The notes under the pieces are model-generated. The model was not told where the DNA came from. It saw nothing but the letters and a program-made list of their open reading frames with translations, and made no database searches. The position numbers and the translations under genes were made by a program. Shown here piece after piece: positions 11,040 to 23,900 of a stretch of 64,000 nt of DNA (positions are counted from its first letter, which is position 1; the number at the start of each line of letters is the position of its first letter). Origin of the DNA: Micromussa lordhowensis (Eukaryota; Cnidaria; Anthozoa; Scleractinia; Lobophylliidae); contig OZ026599.1 of NCBI GenBank assembly GCA_964020085.1, positions 31,073,125-31,137,124 of the forward strand, in the 5' to 3' direction.

Positions 11040-11735
11040 TCAAGTGTGGCTGATTAGATCTCCTGTGATATCCAACGTTCAATCAACAGGATATTTGTTC
11101 ACGGCTAATTTGTAGTCTATTTCAGTAGCTTGCTACAAATCCCCGGTATATTTGGCAAAATAACGTACCGTTTAAATAAAAATTAAGAAACCTACCGAAG
11201 AGCGTAAAATCGTGTTTTTTCCCCGGTTGTTTTCGATCGTTTTTTTTCCCCTTTCGTTTGAACGCACATGTTTTTTTAGGAGTGGGATGCTTATTGGAAG
11301 GAGGGTGCCTAATCGAATCGACACCGTGAGTAATCAGCTTCCTAAAGTTATGTATAAAACATAGAAGTTCCTCTGGTGTGCATGATTTAACTCATATACA
11401 TGTACAATGTGTGAACAAAGGGTAAAAAGAAAAACTTAAGATATCCGCCTCGTTTATGCATAACTTCCCTCCATCTACGCATGACGGGCTCAAAAGACGC
11501 CTGCGAACACAAATCTGAGTTGCTATAACAGTTTCCGAAAAATATACATATTTTTTTCATATTGGAATATGCCTCTTCGAATTCTCAAAGAACATGATGA
11601 TGCCATCAAAATATAATAGATTTTTAAGCTAACTGGATGTTACGTGACTACATTCCGTGACCGAGGCTACCCCTCCCCTGCAATGCACTCGAATAGACTT
11701 GCGCAGTACGTGGTACGCTGGCCGAGCAGACATCC
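11040..11735. promoter_or_regulatory. presumed promoter and 5' UTR region of AGFG1
   Basis: This stretch ends at the AGFG1 start codon. No clear TATA box or repeat was seen. The bases just before the ATG are more GC-rich than the surroundings, as expected of a 5' UTR. The transcription start site cannot be placed from sequence alone. Confidence 0.3.
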
Positions 11736-12111
11736 ATGATGGCTTCTGCCAAGAAAAGGCAGGACGAAAAGAACTTAAAACTTCTTCGCGACCTCGCTGC
11801 TTTACCCCACAACAAAAAATGCTTCGACTGCGGACAGAGGGGGCCAACATATGTGAATACGACCATAGGATCTTTCGTCTGCACCTCGTGTAGCGGCATT
11901 TTGTGAGTTGAATTGGCGGAAATTCGCGAGGCTTTTCGCACACGTTAGCTATTAGTTGAACGATTTGGCTTTGCAACTCTTTTGAACGCTAATCTCCCAC
12001 TCTTTACGTTTATACAGAAGAGGACTTAACCCTCCTCATCGTGTCAAGTCAATCTCGATGACTAGTTTTACACCACAAGAAATAGAAAGTCTTCAAGGCA
12101 CGGGAAATGAG
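11736..12111 (+). CDS. AGFG1: AGFG1 exons 1-2: ArfGAP zinc finger
   Basis: Exon 1 (11736-11902) carries the whole C4 zinc finger: CFDC, 16 residues, then CTSC (C-x2-C-x16-C-x2-C). The conserved Arg of the ArfGAP fold (GILRGL) sits at the splice junction, its codon being the first full codon of exon 2 (12018-12111). All four zinc ligands are intact, so the GAP fold should form. Whether this family hydrolyses Arf-GTP efficiently is unsettled. Confidence 0.9.
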
Positions 12112-15100
12112 GTAAGCTTACATCAAGTGGTTTTATAGTAAGAACTGACAGCATTTCCTTTCATTGTACTCTGGGATAAAGAGTCGCTTAAAAGTTCCTT
12201 GTTGTATGTGATTTTTTCCCTTATGAAACGGTAAATTAGAGGCGCCATGTGCCGGTTCCCTATTCAACCAGCACTTAGATCTTTGCGAGTAGATCGCAGT
12301 CCTGTTGAAGGGACATGAGACCCCCAGTTTTATCGTAATTAACGTTGCTCGTTTTCACGTCTTGTTTGAGCTATTTGGTCAATATTAGGCAGCTTAATCT
12401 GTGGTTTCAGTGTAAACTAACTAGTCCATCGATCCTGATTCGAACAAGCGATTTATAGACGGGATAACTGGTGTTGCCGAAAAGTGTAAAGCTGGTTATC
12501 GTGACCGATCGTGACTAATGGGAAATCATATCTCGCCGATATTGGTCAATTTCACGTTGCACTTGCTACACTCATTTTGCCTCAGCTAAACTCTTTTGTA
12601 ATGTTTATCTCTCCTTATTTTTAAATAGAGTACGTTAAGTCCATTTACAATTGAAGAAGAACATTAAGGTTGCCTGTATTTGTGTATACAAAAATGGCGC
12701 GACTTTATTGCAAGCCCCTTGTGGTCGCATTGTTTACCGCTAATCGATGACAATGCAGGTACATTGCCCAGTGTTGCAAAGCATAGTCGACAGTTAGTTT
12801 TAATCGTGTTTTCTTGATTCATTAAGCTGATCCCTTTCTTTGATTTATCTCTTTAGTTGTGATTGCTTGTAGCTAAAAATGAAATGTCTTCAAATATTTT
12901 GACATTAACTGAGTGAGTGGTTCAAAACGGCTGCTAACATGAAAATCAATTAATGAACACACATAGACTTGCATTTATGCTATAAATATATCACAATGTG
13001 GCAGAACGTGAATGCCACTCCCTGAACTAACAAGTGTAGAAATCTAACTTTTTTTTCAAATCCCTGACATTTGTCCATGTGTATCATTCCAAATCCCAGT
13101 GTAGCATTTGGGTTCTTTACTTTTGCATAACTCAATTGCGTAATTAGACCTTCTAAATGTTCACTCCTCCTTTTATTTAATTTAATCTAGAACATCTTTG
13201 TTTTACATGTATAAATGGTTGGTATTAATAATTCCTCTTAGATATATGTTTCTTTTTAATAAGAATAAATATAAATACATATTTGAAGGAAGATAAGAGA
13301 ATAAAATAATTATGAATATTAAATCGTCATGCTCGATTAAATAAATTGTGCATATAAAATTTGTCTATGTTCGATAAACTCTGCCTACTGTCATTAATGG
13401 AAATCTAAACTCTTTCTAAAGCAAAGCTATATTTGTAATACATGTTATGATATTGGGAGCATTTCTCCTTGTATGCAAATAGTGATTATTGCAGAGTGCT
13501 TTTGCTAAGAGATATTTAATAGTCTTCTGAAATTTATGGTTGGGCGCCTTCATGTTTCGTTAATGCTTTAAAACCATCATTTTCATTATTCGGCAGTTGT
13601 ATTGTACTTTGGACCCTATGGTCATTCTGCTTATCTTTTCCAGGATAGTTTTGAGCATCAGTTTGGGTTTATAAAGCAGGTGGCACATTGTTTCCTTTAA
13701 CCCATGTCTCCAACCTATAATTAATGATTATTCCACAAGCGTGTATTGGATATGAGATGATAGATAGCCAACAAGGTGCATAGTGCCAAGTTGGTTATAA
13801 TCATCTCATAAAGCGCAAATGCGATTGGAATAATTCTTCTATTAGAAAGGCCCCAAAAATACAGAAAACTAGTCTAAAATAAACATAAAAATGCGCCAAA
13901 AAATCACACGTACACTTATTACCATATTTGTAGAGCACGGTACAGTTTAATGGCTCATAACCCATGATGGCTAAGCCAATGAAAACTCTCAAATAGAGTG
14001 TGTGCGGGTGACGTCATCAAATTCTCAAATCCAAAACTAAAGAGCCACTAAATGTTTTATCCTCATCAGGCTTAAGAGGTTCCAAATTTAGCTCTGTTTA
14101 CAACTTTCCAGCTCAATAGTCCTTTCCCAGGATAAACCGCGCGCAATGGAGACTGGGCTGAATTATCGCCAAGGCGAGGCTGTGGTAAGTACAGATCTTC
14201 CAACGCGTGCAAAAGTAATGGCGGAGTTTGTCGATGCCAACAGCGATCAGTTCCATAAAGCCTGGAAGAAGCTTGAACTACAGCAATGGCTAAAAAATCA
14301 CGGACTAAAAGTGTCAGGCACTAAAGGGGAGCTAGTGGCCAGAGTGGAGAATGCGAAACGAGCTGGAGTGACCCCGACCGGCGAGTCACGAGTCCGGGTC
14401 CCTCGAGGTACTTTGTATTGTTGTGTGCCATTATGCCACAGTTTTAGAGGAAAAGTTGTAAATGGAAAGCCAGTGAAATTGCATAGACTGCCCCTTGACT
14501 TACAACTGAGACGACAATGGATTAGGAAGTTACAAATTGTTCGCAAAAACTTAGTTCCAAAAGCCGGAACACGCGTATGCAGCCTTCACTTCAAAGGTTC
14601 TGATGGCCCGAAACCCTGGTGCAAACTACCTACAGTATTTCCTTCGAAGCCACTGCCAAAGTCTCCCACTATAAAACGGCCATTGCCCGACAGGTCAAAA
14701 GGCATGCTATCGAAACCTGGGCTAAAAGCAAGAAAACGCGTATGCCTTGAAAAACGTTTTAATAGATTTGAGGATAGTTTCCACGATTACTTACCTTTAA
14801 GCCCGGTAAGTATATCTGCAGACATTGTGAAGGAAAAACAAACAGATACCGGCGTGCAGTTTTGCGCGAGTTCTGAGGACAAAAATGTCCAAACCGAGAA
14901 AACAACATGTGAAGTTGGGGTGCAAGTAAATCTTCCTTTGTTGACAGCGGAAAACCTTGAAGGTAACGATGCAAAGACTAAATTTTACACAGGAATTGTC
15001 AATTTTGGAACTTTAATGCTGTTATTCAATAGCATTGCTAAAGTAGCTGTCAAATTAAACTACTGGCAAGGGAAGGATTCTTTAAAAGAGAAATCCTATC

Positions 15101-18100
15101 TGACAGATGAAGGGAGGCAAAAACCTGGACCCCAGAGAAAAATGAGACTGATTGATGAATTCTTAATGGTGATGATGAGACTTAGGCTGGGACTTCTAGA
15201 GCAAGACTTGGCGGATCGTTTTTGTGTCTCAACAAGTACAGTGTCTCGTATCCTAATTACTTGGTATGCTATTCTTGCTGATCATCTAAGGCATTTAATT
15301 ACTTGGCCTAGTCGTAATGTAATTGCATCAAGGATGCCACAATGTTTCAAAAAATTTCCTTTTACTCGTGTGATTATAGATTGCACTGAATTTTTTATAG
15401 AGACTCCATCATCTTTAGTAAATCAGTCGATCACATATTCTAGCTACAAATCTCACAATACCTTTAAGGTACTTGTTGGTATTAGCCCATCAGGGGCAGT
15501 AACATTTCTGTCACAGTTGTGGGGTGGCAATGCTTCTGACAAGCACATTGTGAGAGAATCGGGACTGCTTAATCTACTAGAGGGTGGGGACAGTATCATG
15601 GCAGATAAAGGATTTGATATTGATGATTTGCTTAAACCACTAGGTGTAACACTTAATATGCCTCCAAAAAGGGATTCTAACCGTCAGCTGACAAGGAAGG
15701 AAGTTGAACAAACGAGGCGAATTGCGGCTGTACGAATCCATGTTGAAAGGAAAATGGAGCAAATTAAGAATTTCAGGATTTTACAGGGGACTATTCCTGC
15801 TACAGAATGGAATAATGCAAATAATATCGTACTTATTTGTAGTGCTTTAACTAACATTGAGCCCCCCTTAGTTAAATGACTTTCAATTTAGTAGTACAAT
15901 ACAAGACATTGAGTAAGTAAGTGGAAGCATTGTTGACAATAAATTCATTTGTTGAAACAGTTTGGTTTACAGTTTATTGTGAACAATAACAAACCAGCTG
16001 ATAGCAGTATATAGGAAAAAAAAAAACAGTTCAAAAAAAAGGAAAAACTACTTGGTCAGGGGAATCCCCCTTCTGACCCTCTCAGTTAGAACTTCAGTTA
16101 CTATGGCCACCTTAAAAAATTCCACCAGTTTTGGAAGCATCTTCTTCTTCCAGAATGTTTCATCAAACTTAACCCTTATTACTAATAAACTTTTGAGTGT
16201 CCATATCACAAAGTCGCATATCTTTAGTTTGCAAAGAGCCATTAGACCCTGAATTTGATAGTAGTAAATTGATGTTTTCTTGAGTTTTACCTTTCCCTTT
16301 GAATTGATGTAACAAAAAAATTTTTTGTCCTGTGCTGCAACTCTAGGAGTTAGGAAACGCCATTTATAAGGACACTTAATTTCAAGTAATCGTTGATATT
16401 CCCTGCAACCAGGGCAGTATACAAACCCATCAGGGCTTGCACCAAGAAAGGGAAGATCTGACTGAACTACAAGGCCCCTTTCCATGACAGTGAGTCTCTT
16501 GTGACCCTTTTTCTTCATGAATTTAACATATCTCTCTTTTGCTACCGACTCATGCTGAGACCCCCATTGTAGGGGTGCAGGTTTTGAGCGGAGAGACCCA
16601 TTAGATTCTTGTTTGTAACCCATTATTTCTCTTACAACATTATCTGGAGGTGTTGTTGGCCTCATCTTGCAGATTCGACCAAACTGTGATGCTGTTATTC
16701 TCCCTTTCCTGGCTTGCAACCATTTAGGATTGACACTTTGTCCACGAGTACTGATTTCAATCAGCTCTGCCTCGACCTTTGACATTTTCAGTGATGCAAA
16801 ATAATTATTTCTTTTTTCTTTAAATTCATCTGAGGCATATTTAAGGTTATCACTTAATAACTCTAAATTTCTGGGAGGAAATTTTTGCGGTTCATAGTGT
16901 TTAGCAAATTCCTCAACATCAAATTCCGATGTTACGACCTCTTCATGTGCCCTGATGTTATCATCACATGCAATGGCACCATCACATGAAACAACATTTT
17001 GCCTTTCTGTTACTGTAAAAATTACACAGTCAGGATTCACTGACTGTAAGTTATCCAGAAAATTAGGGAGGAAAGAGTTGCTGACAGGAGCACCTGCCTT
17101 GTACAGCCCTGTTTTAGGCGTGGCTGCCAGCCTGGGCTTTTTGCCATACTGATGTTTCACTGGTTGCAAACTACTTATTCGCTTGGGGCTAAGCTTTCTC
17201 TTTCGGGCCTTGTTCCATTCACATGGCAGTGAAGTACAAGACACCGCCCCTTCATTTGTCACTTTTACATAGTCTTCAATTGCAAACAACAATGCTGCGA
17301 TATGATTACAAGCTTCTCCTAACCTACAATGAAAAAAAGAGAGCATCTTTTATAAACTTACAACTAGCTTCCTAATTCCTAAAAAGAAACAGCCAGACAA
17401 TGTTTGTGGTCCCAGGCATGAAGAAAATTCAAATATCCCTACCCCCGGGACAGCAAGATAATTCAAATACCCTACCCCTGGGCCAAAGCGATTGATCAAA
17501 TCCCTGCCCTTTGCCCTCCCCCCCCCCCCCCCCCCGCACCACACGCCGGCTAGACATTGATAGGTGCATAAAGTTCCTTGCAAAGCAACTTACCCGGCTA
17601 TGCAATTACAATCGGCTGAGAAAACGTTCGCAGTGTCTTTAACCATTGATATCCAGGTGTTGTACACTCGATCAGTTTTCATTGATGGTAATACTTTGGC
17701 CCTGGTAAAACAGTAACTGCTTCTCTCGTTAATGAACGCAAGCTCGATGTCTTGAACATGGCCATCTTTGAAAAATTTGTAAGCTTTTAGCTGCTTGAAG
17801 CATTGCATGTCCTCGTTCTTGTAGAACTTACAACTTCCAAAGACGAGATAATTCATTATATCTTTACTTGTTAGACGAGGAAGTCTTGATAAGTCTTTTG
17901 TCCACGATCTTAGATTCTTTGGATCAGGGAGAGTCTCTGTAGGCGTACTCAGCTTTTCTGCAGCTCGTTTTGTAATCTCCTCATTTTCACGGGCAGCTCT
18001 TTCGACCACTGTCTCAACTCCCGCTCGTTTCGCATTCTCCACTCTGGCCACTAGCTCCCCTTTAGTGCCTGACACTTTTAGTCCGTGATTTTTTAGCCAT

Positions 18101-20918
18101 TGCTGTAGTTCAAGCTTCTTCCAGGCTTTATGGAACTGATCGCTGTTGGCATCGACAAACTCCGCCATTACTTTTGCACGCGTTGGAAGATCTGTACTTA
18201 CCACAGCCTCGCCTTGGCGATAATTCAGCCCAGTCTCCATTGCGCGCGGTTTATCCTGGGAAAGGACTATAGCATCCTTCGTTTGGAAACCATAACATTT
18301 TGAATTTTGAAGTTATGGCGGTGCGTGACATAATGCGAAGCTCGCTTTTGTCAAAAAATATACACTTATCTCATGATTTTCGTCCATTTTAGGAGTTTAA
18401 GTATCAGGAAAAGTGTTTTTGTAAATATTTTTTGGTTCTGTTTAGATAATCAGTTGACTAGAGAGCCAAAGTAAGTTCCAGATGTTTACACTATTTACTG
18501 GCCGCCATGTTGGAGGAGTAAAGAGGTCCTCCAGCATGGCGGCTCCATACTACGCTCTGTAATTTTGTGCGGAACATTTCGATGAATATCTCAGCTTTGG
18601 GACAACGCACACAGCTTAAACTTGGAGAACTGTCTTCTTTATTTATCGTCTACAATATCACAATTTTTTGACTTTGTCCGTTGCATAGTTTTTATTTTAT
18701 TTTTTATTGCATGACAGCCGCACACACTCTATTGCATTATTCAATGTTTTAATAATAAACAAGAGCATTCACATGGAAACTTTAATTTATTGCGATATGA
18801 TTGAATGTGACTAGCAGGGCGAAATTTTGATAAGTCCAGTCAAATCTTTAATCAGGCCAGACGTTGTCCTGTAACTGGCTGCTATTTCTAGCCCTGCACC
18901 ATTTTAGTGGGCACACCTGTATATACTGTGCACATCAGTCTTTTATAGAGATGGCGTATAATATCTACTAGGCTAATTACATGCATTTCAAGGTATGTGA
19001 TATGTCAATCCTTTGAGTGAGTCACCTATTCATGTGTTTATCTCACAGTATTGTAAAAAGGTTTGGCTTGGGCTGTGGAACTCTACACAACCTGCAGAAC
19101 CAGAATCTAGAGATGAGCAAAAGATTAAAGATTTTATGGTTCAGAAATATGAGCGGAAAAGGTGGTACATTCCCCCACAACAAGTAAACAATAGCAACAC
19201 AACTCAGGCAGCACCTGAGCCTAAACCACTGAAACAACTTTTAGGAGAAAATACACCAGCTGTATCAGTGCAAGTAAGTACAAATGAAAGTATTTCATGA
19301 ATCACTAGGTTTATGATTTATATTGGTGTTAAAATTATCATGGTAAAACCTGGGGGACATTTTTATTAATATTGATCACGTTGCTTGCGGTGGCCTCGTG
19401 GTTAGTGTGCCTGATTCCGGATCAAGTGGTCTGGGTTTGAGCCCTGGCTGGGGACATTGTGTTGTGTTCATGGAAAAGACACTTTACTCTCACAGTAGGG
19501 ATTTAATGCTGGGGACTAGCATCTTATCCAGGGGAGTGGAAATATTCCAGTTGCTTCATGCTACAGAAACCGGAATAAGTTACGGCCTGATGGGTCACTT
19601 GGCTTGTGTGCAGACTTTACTTATCTTTACGTATGTCCCATTCAAGGAAGTACATTTCATTTTATGAAGTTTTGAACAAGTTCTTGAGAATTTTCCATGG
19701 ATTTTATATGGTCTGTTTTTTCCCCTGGTAAAGTTGACGTGGGATGGAATTGGTGTACATGTAAATCAAATGAACTTGTCCAAAAATTTGATCATTAAAC
19801 TCATCAAAACGTTTTTGCCAATAAGTTTCATGTACAGTGTATGTCAAATGTACATCTTAAACTTCATCAATTTGCACTTGTACAATGCAATGTTTTGTAT
19901 GATTGTGTAGCCCTACACGTAAGCTGAGTGTGGGATTTAGTGTTTTAAGTGCCTCTCACGATCCATCTTATCCTGCCATACATGTACACAGTTTTAAACA
20001 AAGAAAATCTGACTTTTAGATTAAAAAGTAAACTAACCTAATGATGCTGGAGTGCTAAAGGCTGGCCACCTTGCTTGCATAAAGGATGTACATGTATATG
20101 TACAGGAGAAGCATTAATTTTTACTGGTGCAGTAAATCATTTGAATGAGTAGTTGATATTACTTACAGGTCAATGCACTCAGCGACTGAATTATTGGAAT
20201 TTACCTGCACAAGTTCACTAACAATGGACGGTAAATTTCTGCATGAGGCTTTGCCGAGTGTGGTATTGAAAATTTCAAGTTCATTTTTAGTGAACGAGTG
20301 CAGGTAAATCCCGATAATTCACGAGCAATGAGTGCGTTAACATTTTTCTTATTCAAAGTGAATACACTGCACAAAGAAATTGTCAAACTTTGAGTCGGCC
20401 GAAGCCATATTGCATTGACAGTGATGTGTCAAATTTGCACCACGGCTATTACACCTCGATAATGACATCAAGGAGGTTGTTTCGTCACAACCCAGTATCA
20501 AGTGGTACAAATCAGCCAATCAGAAAATCGGAATTCATACAGTGTATGAAAGTTGAATAGTAAAAAGTGTTAATACACAATGATGTAGGTGGTCATACTA
20601 GTCTAGTACTAAAAATAATTACCATGGTTTCAAATCAGGCACAAGCTACAAGAGAAAGACCTCGCACTGGAAGTCAAAATAGTGGATCATCTGTACCTGT
20701 GTCTGTTGCACCACCCCCAGGAATGGTGCAACATGCAGCCCCTCAGCCAGCTCCGCAGACAGTTCCACAGCCCAAACCTCCATCAGTGGATTTACTTGGT
20801 GACTTAGGAGGAGATCCCTTTGCACAACCACAACCACAAGGTGAGAGTAGTTTTATGCTGTATTCCTTTATCTCTTAAATTGTGATGAAAAACTAAGTTC
20901 TCTTTAATAAAGGGGGCA

Positions 20919-20955
<37 letters not shown>

Positions 20956-23900
20956 TATTACAAGATAATTTGGTTTTATCAACTGGTTTGATAAAGTGAT
21001 TTGGCCACCGTAAAGAGATTCTGAAGCTGACGTTTCGAGCGTTAGCCCTTCATCGGAGCGAATAGAGCGGATTCGCTCCGACGAAGGGCTAACGCTCGAA
21101 ACGTCAGCTTCCGAATCTCTTTACGGTGGCCAATTCACCAAATTATCTAAGTTCTCTTTACACTGTCATTACATTTTTAAGCAGTCAGGTGATGAGAATG
21201 AAAAAAATTATTATTTAAGAACATATCTCGATACAACACCAATTTCTGGGAACAAATTATTCCCAGAAAATTCTGACAAGTTAAGTTTTGTTATTATTCT
21301 GAGCTATTCTTAGTCACTTCATGCTGCAGAAACCGGAGATAAGTGCCAGCTTGATTGACCACTTGGCTTGTACACATGTATGCAGACCTTTGTCTTTGTA
21401 CAATCATGTAGAAACTAAGTGTTGATTAAGACTGAATCTCCAAATTTACTTAGCTGTGCTGGATTATCCAATTCACTTAAAAAGTCAATGATAACTGCTA
21501 ACGCATGTTACATTTGAAGTCTACAACAATAAATTATCATGGGGTAAATTGAATAGTGTCATTATCTTTCCTGTCTTCACAACTGCTTCAATCTACTCTT
21601 TTCGCTTTGAGTGGCACAGTACGGTGCCTTGACTATACTAGGCAAGATAGTGAGTCCAGGTTATTTTCATTAGTTTATAAATGCTTAATGATCATATTAC
21701 AGGAATTGATCCACGTCTCTGCGCAACACGCTTGCTTAAATTTTGATAACATGTTTTCCCAGGTCAGTTTGGATCACCTCCACAGCCAGGTGGCTTTGCA
21801 GAATTCAATGCATTTGGAGGTCAACCAGCAACTCCTGCTCAGAATTCGTTTGACCCATTTGGATCAACAGTGCCACAGCCTGCTCAACAAGCCCAGCCAG
21901 GTTTTGCGGCATTTGGCACCCCACCCCAGCAGCAGGCACCGCAACCTGCTGCTCAGCCCCAACCACAGGCCAATTTCTTTGATGCTTTTGGGTCGCCAGT
22001 GCCAGCATCCTCTGGAGGATTTAATGCCTTTGGCGCTCCAGCGTCATCAGGTTAGTTTAGACACTTTTCAGGATAAAAGTGATTTTCTTTATGTTGAGCG
22101 ATTCTGCATTGTTTTATTCCCTACACAAGTGGAAATCTGAGAGGTTTAACAGATGGATCCGGCTAACATGTTTATATCCTTGCTGCTACCCAATTCAGAT
22201 CTTGTGGTGATTTATTTAAGAGGTTACAATTGTGCAATTTGTCATACCCAACTGAGTGCATGAGAGTTTGTGCAAACAGAACAATAACCTCCCAAATGAA
22301 TCATCACATGGTCTGAATTAGGTGACAACAGGAATGTAAAGATGTTACCCAAATCCATCTATTAACCTGGGTACCAGAGCTTTCTTTTCACAGTTTCTGG
22401 TCCTACAGCTGTAGTCTTCCTCCTGCAAAAAGGCCTTTAACACCCAGTTTTACAAAATTACCTGGTCGCAACTGCAACATTGAGCTCATTTCTTTCTATA
22501 GCTGAGTTTGGGCTGTGCCTTCGTCAACTATCACATAGTAGAAATCTCTTGAGAGCTAATAATCTAATGGTAATGAGTAAAAGCTGGATGGCACAGCTAG
22601 CCCAATAGAGCTCTGGAAAGTTTTTAATGACTGCAGGCTAGGACAGGTAGATTTATGGTACTATTAATAGCAATTACTGGTAGATTATTTGCTCTCAATT
22701 TCTCAATGTGTGAGAGTTTGCTCAGGGTGAGGCCTTGTCAACTATCATGTGATAGAAATCTCTAGCTCTAATATAATTGTTAAATATAAAAATACAATAC
22801 AGGTAGGTTTTTAAGTGTTTTTCAAAAAAAATCTGGGAATCTATCTTGAGCTTTCGGAAGTGAACAAGTTTTGAAAATAGTGATTTTCTTTTTGATCACA
22901 GCTCCAGCCCCAGCTCCGCAGCCAACATCAAATGCTGGGTTTGGACCATTAGTATCAGCTTCTGGAGCCTCAGCACCCCAAAGTACATCAGGAGACAGGT
23001 ATGCAGCACTCAGCCAGTTGGATAATTTGTTTGGTCCTGCAACCAGTAGCAGCAGCAGCACTAGTATTAATTCAGGCTCAGGCTTTGGCTCTAGTGGCTC
23101 TTCTTCATTTGGAATGTCTAGTGGACCAAATCCCTTCTCAAGTACATCATCAGGTCCAATGTCTGGAGGGTTTCAGCAACCAAAGCAGCCACAACAGCAG
23201 CAACTTTCCAATCCATTTCAAGGCCTTGGTGGAGGTGCAGCTGGCTTTGGACAGCTCAATGGTCCTACGAGAAGCATGAGTCCTGCTAGTAGTATGACAG
23301 CAACTTCTGGTTCAGGCTCAGTATTTGGAAGCCAACCGGTCAGTTCAGGATTTGGTAATCAGCCTTCCAGTGCAGCATTTGGTAGCAGCCAACCCTCTAG
23401 TGGAGGGTTTGGCAACTTTTCGTCAGCACAGCCACAGTCATCATTCGGTAGTAGCCAACCCTCTGGCGGAGGGTTTGGCAACTTTTCATCAGCACAGCCG
23501 CAGTCATCATTCGGTGGAAATCAGCAGCCTGGTTGGGGAGGCATGGGAGGGATGCAACCAATGGGTGGGCAAAATATGGGTATGGTACCAACGTCGACTC
23601 CGCAGAATCTAAGCCTTGGTGGTGCTGGAATGACAGCAATGGCTTGGACGCAGTTTGGAAAAATGGGAGGTGGCCAGCCACAGCAGCAGCCCCCAGTTAG
23701 GGGTCAAATGAACTTTGGTGGAAATCAGCCTGGCTTTGGCAGTAATCAGGGATTTGGTGCTGCGCAACCAGCATCTGGATTTGGAGCTTCCACAGGTGGG
23801 TTTGGAGCTTCATCAGGTGGATTTGGAGCTAATCCCATGTCTGGTGGTGGTTCCTTTGGAGGTCAACAGCAAGCTCCTGGGTTTGGGAATCCTGGTGGCT

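Larger units (their letters stand above)
14118..18268. mobile_element. intact two-gene DNA transposon (ISL2EU/PIF-Harbinger type) with coding TIRs
   Basis: The terminal inverted repeats are 14118-14369 and 18017-18268: 252 bp each, with one mismatch found by eye (14364 against 18022). The element starts AGTCCTTTCCCAGG and is flanked by AT (14116-14117 and 18269-18270), consistent with a 2-bp AT target duplication; because the ends read ATAGTCC/GGACTAT, a TA duplication with ends one base shorter is equally possible. Two convergent genes fill the element: transposase (14146-15879, +) and YqaJ nuclease (18240-16048, -, one intron). The pairing of an IS5/Harbinger-like DDE transposase with a YqaJ nuclease is the known gene set of ISL2EU elements. 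Both ATGs lie 28 bp from the tips, inside the TIRs. Near-identical TIRs and open frames suggest recent, perhaps current, activity. Confidence 0.9.

Noticed and set aside
19013..19048. upstream ATG-containing extension of AGFG1 exon 3
   Set aside because: Lies before a clean acceptor (TCTCACAG); exon 2 joins at 19049 in frame and restores the ArfGAP domain.
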